A stretch of 64,000 nucleotides of DNA from Ilyomonas sp965214235 (GCA_965214235.1 CBDCBH010000003.1:1302001-1366000); one strand, 5' to 3'. Shown: positions 44,152 to 52,906, numbered from the stretch's first letter. Numbers and translations are program-made. The notes: generated by a model not told the origin, from the letters alone.

Positions 44152-47034
44152 ATGAGTTTTCATTCCCTGTTGCAAAAACAAATCGAATATTATCTGTCTG
44201 AATGTTATTTGCAGGATAAGAAAATAGAAAAATTTCTTTTTGCAGTTAGCAATTCGTACCAGGCTTTTGAAAAAAACAGCCAGCGGGATGAATATGTTTT
44301 TACAACAGGTGAAGAGGGCTTTATGTGCAGAAACAATACAGAAAATAAAAAGCCGAAAGATGATATACGCACGGCTCTTGAAAAGATTGGCGATAATGTT
44401 TGGGAGCACGATTATATAAAAGACCGAACCACTTTTTCGAAGGCCAGCATTGAGATGATTGATTACAAAGCTGGCATTGATAGCAAAATAAGTGAATGGT
44501 GGATGAACCATATTCATCCTGATGATAAGCACATTGTGTTAAGGCTTGATGAACAATACCGTAAAGGCGAAATTAATGATCATGAAGAAGAGTACCGTCT
44601 TATCAATAAAGAGGGTGCTGTGCATTGGATTTTAGATCGTGGAATTATGGTTGAACGAGCCGCCGATGGCTCACCCTTAAAAACGTCGGGCACACATACC
44701 GATATAACCAAAATAAAAGAAACAGAACAGGCACTTCGCCAAAGCGAACAGAGCTTGCGTTCCATTGCTGAAAACACGCCGGGGTTGCTTTTCAAATATC
44801 ATTATTACAAAGATAGAATCGGATTCTTTTCTTACATAAGCCCTGATGCCGAAAAAAAGATTGGTATTACTGCCCAACAGCTTCAAAATTTTTACAGTAT
44901 CCTGCACCCCGACGACATTGCACGTGAAAAAAAAACCAGAAAAAATGCTATGGGAAATAACTCTCTGTATCATTTTGAAGGACGCTTTGTTGTTCCTGAT
45001 AAACCGGTTATATGGCTGCGCATTGCTTCGTCATCAATGCTTGTTATTGATAAAAGATCGTTGGTTTATACCGGAATTATTACCAACATCACAAAAGAAA
45101 AAGAAGCGGAGCTTGCAGTGCAATTGAAAGAAGAAAAATACCGGAGCATTATTGCCAACATGAACCTTGGCATGATGGAAGTTGACAATAACGATGTGAT
45201 AGGCTATGTGAACCAAAGCTTTTGCGATATGTGCGGTTACAGCCACGAAGAATTGATCGGACAAAAGGCGGCTTCGTTGTTTTTAACGGATGATACGTTG
45301 CCAATGATGAATGAAAAAATAAAGCAACGAAAAGAAGGTTATTCTGATGTTTATGAATTGGCTGTAAAAAATAAAAATGGACAGCCGAAATGGTGGCTGA
45401 TAAGCGGCGCCCCTCACTTTAATAATGCCGGTGAGATGATAGGTACAATTGGCATTCACCTCGATCTAACAGAACAAAAAAAGCTGCAGAGCGATCTGAT
45501 CCTGGCAAGGAAAGGAGCCGAAGAATCTGCCCGCAGCAAGCAAGTATTTCTTGCCAACATGAGCCACGAAGTAAGAACACCGATGAATGCTATTATCGGC
45601 ATGAGCCATCAGCTTGCCAAAACATCGTTAACGGAGCGGCAGCGCACGTTTTTAGAAACCATACATTCTGCAGCTGATAACTTGTTGGTTGTGGTGAATG
45701 ATGTGTTGGATTTATCGAAGATGGATGCAGGGAAACTAACGCTTGAGAAGATTGGCTTTAGTTTGAAAAATGTGATTGACAGAGCCATTCATGTGGTGGA
45801 ACATAAGGCAGAAGAAAAGGGTTTGCTCATTATTGTTGAGCATTACGATGCCAGGATAGCACCTATACAATTGGGCGATCCGTATCGCATCAATCAAATC
45901 CTTTTAAACCTGTTAAGCAATGCTGTAAAGTTTACAGAAAAAGGTTCCATCAACCTACGCTGTTTTGTGCAAACCGAAACCGAAGACAGCCAGAAGATAA
46001 CCATTGAGGTAAGAGACACCGGCATTGGCATGGAAGCCGAGTTTGTAGATAAAATTTTTGAAGCGTTTTACCAGGAATACAGTTCGGTTACGCGTAAGTA
46101 CGGCGGCACCGGCCTGGGTATGCACATTTGCAAACAGCTGGTTGAAATGATGGGTGGAACTATTGAAGTGCAAAGCCAAAAACGTGTAGGTACTAACATC
46201 AGTATAACGCTTGAATATCCAATAGGAAATCCGGGCGACATTCAGCGAAATGAAATACTGCCTTATGAAGCCAAAATGCTAAAAGGAAAGAAAGTTTTGG
46301 TAGCAGATGACAACGATATGAACCGCTTTTTATTAACTGTAATATTTCAAAATTATAGTTCCATTGTAAGCGAAGCGAAGAACGGAAAAGAAGCGGTTGA
46401 CATTATAAGAAATGAAGAGATTGACGTGGTGCTGATGGACATTCAAATGCCCGTAATGGATGGCCTGCAGGCAACAAAAATAATAAGAGAAGAACTAAAT
46501 AATAATGTACCTGTTATTGCACTTACGGCAAATGCCATTAAAGGCGATCAGGAAAAATACTTAGAATATGGAATGAACAGTTATGTGTTGAAACCGTTTA
46601 ATGAAGATGATTTAATAAGAGCCATCATTAAGGAGCTGGATGGGAAAAACAACGTTAATGACATTATGATTGAAAAAGAGATGGAAACAAATAAAGATGA
46701 GCATTTGTACAACCTTACGCAGTTAATAGAGATCAGCCGTGGCGATACTATTTTTGTTTCAAAAATGATTGACATTTTTATACACCAGGCTCAGATTTTT
46801 ATGGATGAAATAAAGGAAGAAATCAAAAGTAAAAATTTGACGAAAGTGGCTTCGCTGGCGCACAAGTTCAAGCCAAGCGTTGGCAACATTTGCCAGCCTT
46901 TCATGTTTGATGACATCAAACTTTTAGAGAAGATGGCTTTACAAGATGAGCCATTGGAAGAGTTGGTTCACATATCAAACAAATTCCTGAACAACGTTAA
47001 TGAAGTAGTGCTTCAGTTAAAGGAAAGTTTGTGA
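44152..47034 (+). CDS. PAS-hybrid sensor histidine kinase with receiver and Hpt domains
   Basis: 960 residues from ATG 44152. No membrane segments. Three PAS/PAC modules (about 80-200, 205-330, 335-450), HisKA with His472 in NMSHEVRTPMN, HATPase (NQILLNLLSNAVKFTEKG, DTGIGME, YGGTGLGMHICK), receiver with Asp763 in VVLMDIQMPVMDG, and a C-terminal Hpt domain with His904 in LAHKFKPSVG. All elements of a four-step phosphorelay are in one chain; the final acceptor may be the NtrC-type regulator directly upstream or the single-domain regulator of the polysaccharide operon. The frame is open back to 44101 but that segment is non-family. Confidence 0.94.
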   Translation: MSFHSLLQKQIEYYLSECYLQDKKIEKFLFAVSNSYQAFEKNSQRDEYVFTTGEEGFMCRNNTENKKPKDDIRTALEKIGDNVWEHDYIKDRTTFSKASIEMIDYKAGIDSKISEWWMNHIHPDDKHIVLRLDEQYRKGEINDHEEEYRLINKEGAVHWILDRGIMVERAADGSPLKTSGTHTDITKIKETEQALRQSEQSLRSIAENTPGLLFKYHYYKDRIGFFSYISPDAEKKIGITAQQLQNFYSILHPDDIAREKKTRKNAMGNNSLYHFEGRFVVPDKPVIWLRIASSSMLVIDKRSLVYTGIITNITKEKEAELAVQLKEEKYRSIIANMNLGMMEVDNNDVIGYVNQSFCDMCGYSHEELIGQKAASLFLTDDTLPMMNEKIKQRKEGYSDVYELAVKNKNGQPKWWLISGAPHFNNAGEMIGTIGIHLDLTEQKKLQSDLILARKGAEESARSKQVFLANMSHEVRTPMNAIIGMSHQLAKTSLTERQRTFLETIHSAADNLLVVVNDVLDLSKMDAGKLTLEKIGFSLKNVIDRAIHVVEHKAEEKGLLIIVEHYDARIAPIQLGDPYRINQILLNLLSNAVKFTEKGSINLRCFVQTETEDSQKITIEVRDTGIGMEAEFVDKIFEAFYQEYSSVTRKYGGTGLGMHICKQLVEMMGGTIEVQSQKRVGTNISITLEYPIGNPGDIQRNEILPYEAKMLKGKKVLVADDNDMNRFLLTVIFQNYSSIVSEAKNGKEAVDIIRNEEIDVVLMDIQMPVMDGLQATKIIREELNNNVPVIALTANAIKGDQEKYLEYGMNSYVLKPFNEDDLIRAIIKELDGKNNVNDIMIEKEMETNKDEHLYNLTQLIEISRGDTIFVSKMIDIFIHQAQIFMDEIKEEIKSKNLTKVASLAHKFKPSVGNICQPFMFDDIKLLEKMALQDEPLEELVHISNKFLNNVNEVVLQLKESL

Positions 47035-47128
47035 TTTACTATTGCAAAAAACAATATTGCAGTAAAAACAAAAACAGATTTTTCTATTTTTCATGTAGCG
47101 GTTGAACCTTATAAAATTCATTTTAAAA

Positions 47129-47168
47129 ACAAAAAGAGGTTGTATGTTACAGCCTCTTTTTGTTTATT
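47129..47168 (+). terminator. Rho-independent terminator between kinase and permease
   Basis: A 16-bp stem (47129-47144 with 47148-47163, one G-T wobble) and 3-nt loop, followed by a T-rich run. It closes the regulator-kinase transcript. The left flank TTTTAAAAACAAA overlaps the core of the recurrent motif. Confidence 0.82.
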
Positions 47169-47202
47169 TTACAACACTGTAAAACATTACAAACAACAAC
47201 AC

Positions 47203-48654
47203 ATGCAAGCTACCGCAATAGAAGCCAAACAATTCATGCCATCATTCAGTTTGTTAGATGCCACCATGATTGTTGCCGGTTCCATGATTGGCTCCGGTAT
47301 CTTTCTCGTAAGTGCCGATATGACACGCACAGTTGGCTCGGCTGGCTGGCTTATTTTATTGTGGATATTCACCGGCGTGCTTACACTGATTGCTGCCTTA
47401 AGTTATGGCGAGTTAAGCGCCATGTTTCCTAAAGCCGGCGGGCAATACGTGTATTTAAAAGAGGCTTACAATTCTCTTATTGCGTTTCTTTTTGGCTGGA
47501 GTTTTTTTGCCGTGATACAAACGGGAACCATTGCTGCCGTTGGCGTGGCGTTCAGCAAGTTTGCGGCTTATATTTTTCCTGCGTTAAGCGAAAATCATAT
47601 CCTTGCCAATTTGGGTTTTGTAAAAATCAGTGCTGCGCAAATCACATCTATCTTACTCATTGTTTTTCTTACCTGGGTAAATACGCGGGGCGTAAAAGAA
47701 GGTAAAATCATACAAACTATTTTTACATTAACCAAGCTCGCGGCTTTGTTCGGCTTAATTATTTTCGGTTTTATCACTGCCGGTAAAACAACCTGGAACA
47801 ATAACTGGAGCACTGGTTTTGCATTTGGAAAAATGGATGGCAGTGTGTTAATCCCATACAGCGGCGCAGCTATATTAGGTGCTTTCTCCGGCGCAATGGT
47901 GGGCAGTTTGTTCAGCTCGGATAGCTGGAACAACGTAACCTTTATTGCAGGCGAAATTGAAAATCCAAAACGCAACATCGGCGCCAGTTTGTTTTTAGGA
48001 ACGCTCATCGTAACGCTTATTTATACCGCTACCAATTTGATGTATTTAGCCGTAATGCCATTGCAAAGCATTGCTCATGCCGGGAACGATCGTGTAGGTG
48101 TGGAAGCCGCCAAATTAATTTTTGGAAATGTTGGAACAACAGTAATTGCGCTGATGCTGATGGTGTCAACATTCGGTTGTAACAATGGTTTAATTTTATC
48201 CGGCGCGCGTGTTTATTATACAATGGCCAAAGACGGTTTATTTTTTAAAGGGGCAGGCACATTAAATAAAAACGCAGTGCCTTCAAAAGGCCTATGGATA
48301 CAGTGTTTGTGGGCTTCTGTTTTATGCCTTAGCGGCAGGTATGGCGACTTGCTGGATTACATCATTTTCACTGTTCTTATTTTTTATATTCTCACCATTG
48401 CCGGCGTATTTATTCTGCGCCGTTCGCGCCCCGATATTCCGCGTCCTTACAAAGCGTTTGGCTACCCTGTGCTGCCACTTTTTTACATTATTGCAGCCAG
48501 TATTATTTGCGTTTCGCTGCTTATTTACAAACCGAAATTTACCTTTCCGGGCTTAGGTATTGTGCTGTTGGGAATACCCGTTTATTATTTGTTTGGAAGA
48601 AACAGGCACGTGATAGAGGAAGCACCTGTTGATAACACAACTACAATTCAATAA
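47203..48654 (+). CDS. APC-superfamily amino-acid permease
   Basis: 483 residues from ATG 47203, with 12 membrane helices. APC hallmarks: LLDATMIVAGSMIGSGIFLV in helix 1, PKAGGQYVYLKEAYN, and SWNNVTFIAGEIENPKRNI in helix 6-7 region. The arrangement resembles LAT-like transporters of neutral amino acids. Substrate is not predictable. It is a single gene. Confidence 0.93.
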   Translation: MQATAIEAKQFMPSFSLLDATMIVAGSMIGSGIFLVSADMTRTVGSAGWLILLWIFTGVLTLIAALSYGELSAMFPKAGGQYVYLKEAYNSLIAFLFGWSFFAVIQTGTIAAVGVAFSKFAAYIFPALSENHILANLGFVKISAAQITSILLIVFLTWVNTRGVKEGKIIQTIFTLTKLAALFGLIIFGFITAGKTTWNNNWSTGFAFGKMDGSVLIPYSGAAILGAFSGAMVGSLFSSDSWNNVTFIAGEIENPKRNIGASLFLGTLIVTLIYTATNLMYLAVMPLQSIAHAGNDRVGVEAAKLIFGNVGTTVIALMLMVSTFGCNNGLILSGARVYYTMAKDGLFFKGAGTLNKNAVPSKGLWIQCLWASVLCLSGRYGDLLDYIIFTVLIFYILTIAGVFILRRSRPDIPRPYKAFGYPVLPLFYIIAASIICVSLLIYKPKFTFPGLGIVLLGIPVYYLFGRNRHVIEEAPVDNTTTIQ

Positions 48655-48870
48655 CAACGTCAATTATCATCGTTTTTAGAAATACAATTTTGTGGAACGA
48701 GCTTTCGTTTTTCATGGCATCGCCTCTTGCGTCGCACTCTTGTACGTTCTGAAAATAATTGAACATAGAAGTAAGTGTCATTTTTCAATCATATAAAATC
48801 ATAGAAACAGAGTTAAACACATAGCTAACATCTTTGTAAAACGTTTTCATTACAGCTTCCTATCGTAGTC

Positions 48871-48923
48871 ATTCAAATTCCTTATCTCATAAATTCTAAA
48901 CATCTCATCAATTTAAGTTCAGA
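48871..48923 (-). repeat. Degenerate copy A of an intergenic repeat (overlaps MATE stop)
   Basis: On the minus strand it reads TCTGAAC, then ATTGATGAGATGTTT and ATTTATGAGATAAGGAATTTG, in the same order as copies B and C. The MATE gene's TGA stop lies within its first bases. Confidence 0.5.
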
Positions 48924-50286
48924 TAACTTTTCCTTTCCATCTTCCGCTTTTCATATACAAAAACGAAGGTGTGAACATAATGATCCAGTAAATCCATTCC
49001 GACATCCACGCAACGGTTATTGGCAGATGAAGTACTTCCAGCACAAGCCACACATAAACGGTGTAAACAACAATTGCCATTGCTTCGGTTTGTAAGTTTT
49101 TTTTACTGTTGCCCGTGCCCACTACTGCGTTCAGCCAAATGGTTGCCGCAGGTTGCATAACCAACACCACCGATACAATGCGCAACACCGGAATGCCTTC
49201 TGCAACAAACAAATTGCCTTGCCCGTAAACCAAAAGAAACAAACGGGGAAACAGGTTGAGAACCAAAAAAAACAAAGCGCCCATAGAAACAGCGATTTGC
49301 AAAATGCGTTTAATTAACGGAATAACTTCTTCGCTTTTTTGTTGCCCGATTACATTGCTTACCATCGCATTGGTTGCGGCTGCCATCGCCCATCCGAAAC
49401 AGCCAAACAAACCAAACACATTGCGCATTGCATTGGACACGGCAAGATCAACAATGGTACAGTTTCTCTCAATCAAAATATAAAACAACTCCCAGCTTGC
49501 CAGGCTGATGGCGAATTGTAAAATAAGTGGTGAAGATTGAACAAGTATGAGCTTGATTTCATCTTTATTAACCTGGATATTTTGGAATAAAAACAAACGA
49601 TGGCTTAATCTCTGAAAGTGCATGATACCAAAAATGGCTAACAGCCCGGCTACTTCGGCAAACACCGATGACAATGCCGCACCCTGAAAGCCCATGTTAG
49701 GAAAGCCTAACGAGCCGCTTAGCAAAGTGTAATCAAAAAAAATGTTGGTAAGCGTTTCGGCAAGTGTGCCTATAATGAGTAAGCGGCTGTTGTTGGTGCC
49801 AACCAGTAGCGCATTGCGCATTTGATAGAGATATAAAAATGGCAAGCCCCATATACGCATATACAAAAAGCGTATGGCGATGCTGGCATGTTCGGGCTTG
49901 TGCAAAACCAAATGCAGCAACGGCGGTGCAACTACATAAGTAACCGCAATGCATAACAAACTAATAATGGTTGAAATAATAACTGCGTTTTGAAACAAAC
50001 TGCCAATGGCTGATAAACGATTTTCGCCGGCGCGGCGTGCAATAAGCGCCTGCAGGCCGTTATTAAAACCTAAACCGATACAAGCGAAGATGAGATAATA
50101 CACGCCGGTGATGGCGGCAATGGCAAGATATTCGGAAGTTAGAAAATGCCCGATGAAAATATTATTGATAACAAAGTTAAGCTGCGGCACTACCAGCGAA
50201 GCAGCAATGGGCAAAGCCAGTTTTAAAATGTGCCGGTAACTTGTAGAAACCTGTAATTGCAATGGTGCAGTGGGCGCGGTGCTCAT
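48919..50286 (-). CDS. MATE-family multidrug/sodium antiporter
   Basis: 455 residues, 12 membrane helices in two bundles (LALPIAASLVVPQLNFVINN in the first; GWAMAAATNAMVSNVIGQ in the second). MATE proteins export cationic compounds in exchange for Na+ or H+. The gene is flanked on both sides by copies of an intergenic repeat, and its stop codon lies inside one of them, which suggests the gene sits on a shuffled segment. Confidence 0.92.
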   Translation of the reverse strand: MSTAPTAPLQLQVSTSYRHILKLALPIAASLVVPQLNFVINNIFIGHFLTSEYLAIAAITGVYYLIFACIGLGFNNGLQALIARRAGENRLSAIGSLFQNAVIISTIISLLCIAVTYVVAPPLLHLVLHKPEHASIAIRFLYMRIWGLPFLYLYQMRNALLVGTNNSRLLIIGTLAETLTNIFFDYTLLSGSLGFPNMGFQGAALSSVFAEVAGLLAIFGIMHFQRLSHRLFLFQNIQVNKDEIKLILVQSSPLILQFAISLASWELFYILIERNCTIVDLAVSNAMRNVFGLFGCFGWAMAAATNAMVSNVIGQQKSEEVIPLIKRILQIAVSMGALFFLVLNLFPRLFLLVYGQGNLFVAEGIPVLRIVSVVLVMQPAATIWLNAVVGTGNSKKNLQTEAMAIVVYTVYVWLVLEVLHLPITVAWMSEWIYWIIMFTPSFLYMKSGRWKGKVI

Positions 50287-50311
50287 AACGCCGCGAAGCT
50301 AAGCGGAAAAT

Positions 50312-50370
50312 ATCTGAACTGAGATGAATGGGATACTTGGGATTTATGAGATGTTGATGACAAGGAGAAT
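50312..50370 (+). repeat. Copy B of the intergenic repeat upstream of MATE gene
   Basis: Contains CTGAAC (50314-50319) and GATGAATGGGATA (50323-50335), followed by GGGATTTATGAGATGTT. It is inverted relative to copy C, about 40 bp away, and the pair could fold into a long imperfect hairpin. Confidence 0.7.
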
Positions 50371-50408
50371 GTTTGTTTTTACACACATACTCAATCTTAC
50401 TTATTAAA

Positions 50409-50463
50409 CATTTAATTCCTCAAATCCAAAACATCCCATCTATCCCATTCATCCCGGTTCAGA
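50409..50463 (-). repeat. Copy C of the intergenic repeat
   Basis: Minus strand reads CTGAACCGGGATGAATGG and continues to GATTTGAGGAATT. The 13-bp core is identical to copy B in reverse orientation. It ends exactly at the stop of the small anti-sigma-like gene. Confidence 0.7.
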
Positions 50464-50817
50464 CTAATGATTTCTTACAAACATTAGTACCACATAAGCC
50501 AGCACGCACAACAATAAAACAATTACTGTTGCCATCACAATCCATGAAGGGTGAATGAGTTTTCTTTTATCCTGTTTTTGTTTTTTAATAGCTAATTGCT
50601 GATGCAAATTTTGGTTCAGGCTTCTTACATAGTCATCTAATTTTTTGTTGGATGAAAACTGCTGCAAGCCATCCACTGCATCTTTTACAAACGCATCATC
50701 GCCAATTTGTTTTTGCACCATTTTCCATTCGGCATCCGATAAATTTCCCTGCAGGTAATTCATCAGTTGCTCATCAAATTCTTCGCCGCCGGGTACTATG
50801 TTGTTTTCATCAGCCAT
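50464..50817 (-). CDS. Small single-span membrane protein, probable anti-sigma factor
   Basis: 117 residues: acidic N-terminus (FDEQLMNYLQGNLSDAEWKM), a central basic coiled region, and one membrane helix near the C-terminus (WIVMATVIVLLLCVLAYVVLMFV). The N-terminal pattern resembles the sigma-binding part of Bacteroidota anti-sigma proteins. Its start overlaps the ECF sigma gene by 8 bp, the arrangement expected for a sigma/anti-sigma pair. There is almost no periplasmic part, so sensing would be intramembrane or through a partner. Confidence 0.7.
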   Translation of the reverse strand: MADENNIVPGGEEFDEQLMNYLQGNLSDAEWKMVQKQIGDDAFVKDAVDGLQQFSSNKKLDDYVRSLNQNLHQQLAIKKQKQDKRKLIHPSWIVMATVIVLLLCVLAYVVLMFVRNH

Positions 50818-51433
50818 TGTGTTGTTGCATTTTTTTGTTGATGAAGAGTTTAAGGTTTCGTTTGCCGTTTTGAATGCAGCTTTTTATATGTTGCAAACTT
50901 AGCCCCGTTGCTGCACTGATTTCGCTGTACGATTTGCGATGCAGATAAAATAAAGTTACACATGTTTTTTGTTCGGCATTTAATTGCGCAACCGCTTCTT
51001 CCAAATACAGCAAAATGGTTTCTTTATTCATACTTCCAAAAGCCGGTTCATCGGCTTCTTCGTTCAGCCATTCGTCCGCTTCTTTTATAATCATGCGCTT
51101 ATCGCGCAGCTTCATTAAACAATGGTTGCGGGCAATCATATACAGCCAGCTTTTCAGGTAATCAACTTTATATTTTTGCAGTTCTAAAATAGCTTTTACA
51201 AACACCTGCTGCACGGCATCTTTTGCTTCTTCTTCATTTTTTAAATACTTCATGCACACACCCAAAAGCAGCAGCGTATAACGCTGCAACAAGGCGCCGA
51301 GAATATGGTTGTTGCGCGTTGCATACCATTGCTCTAACAATTGCCCTTCGGTTATATGTGCATCGTTACCCTGGCTCACACGTGAAAATAATTTTTTTAT
51401 TTTTTGTAAGATGCAACAGCAGTGAGATTCCAT
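50810..51433 (-). CDS. ECF-type RNA polymerase sigma factor
   Basis: 207 residues. Region 2 reads CMKYLKNEEEAKDAVQQVFVKAI and SWLYMIARNHCLMKLRDK; region 4 reads VTLFYLHRKSYSEISAATGLS with HIKSCIQNGKRNLK as recognition helix. The N-terminus is unusual, MESHCCC, with three consecutive cysteines that might respond to redox or metal. It is divergent from the NlpC/P60 gene with only 22 bp between start codons, so promoters overlap the coding regions or messages are leaderless. Confidence 0.92.
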   Translation of the reverse strand: MESHCCCILQKIKKLFSRVSQGNDAHITEGQLLEQWYATRNNHILGALLQRYTLLLLGVCMKYLKNEEEAKDAVQQVFVKAILELQKYKVDYLKSWLYMIARNHCLMKLRDKRMIIKEADEWLNEEADEPAFGSMNKETILLYLEEAVAQLNAEQKTCVTLFYLHRKSYSEISAATGLSLQHIKSCIQNGKRNLKLFINKKMQQHNG

Positions 51434-51436
51434 ACC

Positions 51437-51448
51437 TTTTGCGCAAAA
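51437..51448. promoter_or_regulatory. Palindrome TTTTGCGCAAAA between divergent start codons
   Basis: A perfect 12-bp palindrome lies in the 22-bp gap between the ECF sigma gene and the NlpC/P60 gene. Binding there would affect both genes. Confidence 0.4.
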
Positions 51449-51455
51449 ATTAAGG

Positions 51456-52211
51456 ATGTCTTTTGTTATCTGTATAGTTGCGGTTAGCCCGATGCGCAGT
51501 GAAGCCTCTCACCGCAGCGAAATGGTGAGCCAACTTTTGTTTGGCGAGGCTGCCGAAGTGCTGCAAAAACAAACCGATTTTATTAAGATCAGATGTTTGT
51601 ATGATGATTACGTTGGATGGGCGCAAGCCTCGCAATTAATTGAAGTAAATGAAAATATGGCAATGAGAAATCCAGCCAGCTTTACTTTTAAACGGAACAC
51701 AATTGTACAGATTAATGGAGCCGAAATGTACGTTTCTGTTGCCACACCAGTGTTTCAAAACAGCAGAATTGGCAGTTATAAAATTGACTATAACGAAGAA
51801 GAAACATTGTTATTTGATCCTTTGTTTTTTAAAGATGAAGTGATAAAAATGACTGCTCTTCTTTACGAAAATGTGCCTTATTTATGGGGTGGAAAAAGCT
51901 CGTTTGGTATTGATTGCAGCGGCTTTGCACAGCAGGTGTTTAAGTTGTTTGGCAAGCTCTTGCCTCGCGATGCTTACCAGCAGGCAACTGGCGGCGAAGT
52001 GGTTCATTTTTTAGGGAAAGCGCAATGTGGCGATTTGGCTTTTTTTGATAATGAAGAAGGTAAAATTGTTCATGTTGGAATTTTATTCGGTGAGAATGAA
52101 ATCATTCATGCTTCGGGAAGCGTGCGCGTTGATACCATAGATTCATTCGGCATCATCAATCGAAACACAGGGCAACGAACGCATAAGTTGCAGGTAATAA
52201 AAAGGGTATGA
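51456..52211 (+). CDS. NlpC/P60-family cysteine peptidase with SH3-like domain
   Basis: 251 residues. An N-terminal bacterial SH3-like region (EMVSQLLFGEAAEVLQKQTD) precedes an NlpC/P60 domain with Cys154 (GIDCSGFAQ), His206 (VHVGIL) and His218 (IIHASG) as catalytic triad. These enzymes cleave gamma-D-Glu-diaminopimelate or related peptidoglycan bonds. No signal peptide is recognisable, so it may recycle wall peptides in the cytoplasm, like some gamma-D-glutamyl-L-diamino acid endopeptidases of this type. Confidence 0.92.
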   Translation: MSFVICIVAVSPMRSEASHRSEMVSQLLFGEAAEVLQKQTDFIKIRCLYDDYVGWAQASQLIEVNENMAMRNPASFTFKRNTIVQINGAEMYVSVATPVFQNSRIGSYKIDYNEEETLLFDPLFFKDEVIKMTALLYENVPYLWGGKSSFGIDCSGFAQQVFKLFGKLLPRDAYQQATGGEVVHFLGKAQCGDLAFFDNEEGKIVHVGILFGENEIIHASGSVRVDTIDSFGIINRNTGQRTHKLQVIKRV

Positions 52212-52233
52212 TAAATTCCTAATGTTTTTTTGC

Positions 52234-52268
52234 ATGGTTGGCATAAGCGGACGCTTGCGCCAGATGGG
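52234..52268 (+). repeat. 35-bp direct repeat, copy 1
   Basis: Matches 53128-53162 with two mismatches. Core GCGGACGCTTGCGCCAGATG. A third, degenerate version (GCGGATGCTTACGCTAAATG) follows immediately at 52272. The core contains the small dyad AAGCG-GA-CGCTT. Confidence 0.88.
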
Positions 52269-52295
52269 TTGGCGGATGCTTACGCTAAATGGGAT

Positions 52296-52308
52296 GTTAT
52301 GCACAGGG
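52296..52308 (+). repeat. Inverted motif GTTATGCACAGGG, left copy
   Basis: Its reverse complement matches 52973-52985 (CCTTGTGCATAAC) except for one base. The pair encloses the PIN/antitoxin genes; the left copy overlaps the stop codon of the small gene. Confidence 0.6.
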
Positions 52309-52452
52309 CTTTGTTTGCGTTTCTAATTTCCTTTTATTGAAATAGTCAACAATTTCGCTTTTTGTCATCTTAGCTAATTTTTCGCTCAATTTCTCGCGTT
52401 GCTGACGCATAAATTTCACTGCATCAAATTGCTTTTCAGTCATTGTCTTCAT
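52297..52452 (-). CDS. Small protein paired with PIN toxin, candidate antitoxin
   Basis: 51 residues: starts MKTMTEKQFDAVKFMRQQRE, continues with KLSEKLAKMTKSEIVDYFN and ends KPCA. The FDxVKxMRxxR pattern followed by an amphipathic helix and a Tyr/Phe-rich end is what I associate with short proteins encoded beside PIN toxins in Bacteroidota, but the assignment as antitoxin is inference. Its start overlaps the 3' end of the PIN gene by 17 bp, so the toxin gene comes first. It is shorter than usual automatic gene-calling limits and easily missed. Confidence 0.65.
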   Translation of the reverse strand: MKTMTEKQFDAVKFMRQQREKLSEKLAKMTKSEIVDYFNKRKLETQTKPCA

Positions 52453-52906
52453 AATTTACAAAGTCTCTGGGTGAACGTATTTCTAAAATCTTATAACCAC
52501 TTTTCAAATTAATAGCATTGTACCCTCTTATTCTTTGAACGTTTACAATGTGTTTAAAATTCCAACTTATTAAATAGTCAGCACGGTTAATTGTTGCCAA
52601 AGCTATATGTAAACAGTCTGCAAAGCTGGTTTTCCCAACTACTTTTTCTTCAATATATCCAGTTGCCAAATCAACTGATTCATCAGAAACTTCAAGGAAT
52701 TCCGTGTCTGCAGCTTTAAGGTTTATAACTAAATTGCGCACTCTTTCCGGTGCATTTTCAAGTTCGTCTTGAGTTACGTTTGAGAACAGAAGTTTGAATT
52801 CTCCAGTATTAAGTCTGTCAAATAATGGAATAGTAAATTCGGCGAATTCTTCATCGTAAAATCCGCCAAAAACAGAGGTGTCAATATAAAGTCTTTGTCG
52901 TTGCAC
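52436..52906 (-). CDS. PIN-domain ribonuclease toxin
   Basis: 156 residues. Acidic residues of the PIN active site: Asp9 (YIDTSVFGGF), Glu48 or Glu50 (TQDELEN), Asp97 (SFADCLHIA) and Asp110, followed by the family-typical SWNFKHIVN. It is distinct from the VapC at 16563 and belongs to the group with the YIDTSVFGG start. Probably an RNase toxin neutralised by the overlapping small gene. The pair is enclosed by inverted motifs and repeats, consistent with horizontal mobility. Confidence 0.87.
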   Translation of the reverse strand: MQRQRLYIDTSVFGGFYDEEFAEFTIPLFDRLNTGEFKLLFSNVTQDELENAPERVRNLVINLKAADTEFLEVSDESVDLATGYIEEKVVGKTSFADCLHIALATINRADYLISWNFKHIVNVQRIRGYNAINLKSGYKILEIRSPRDFVNYEDND

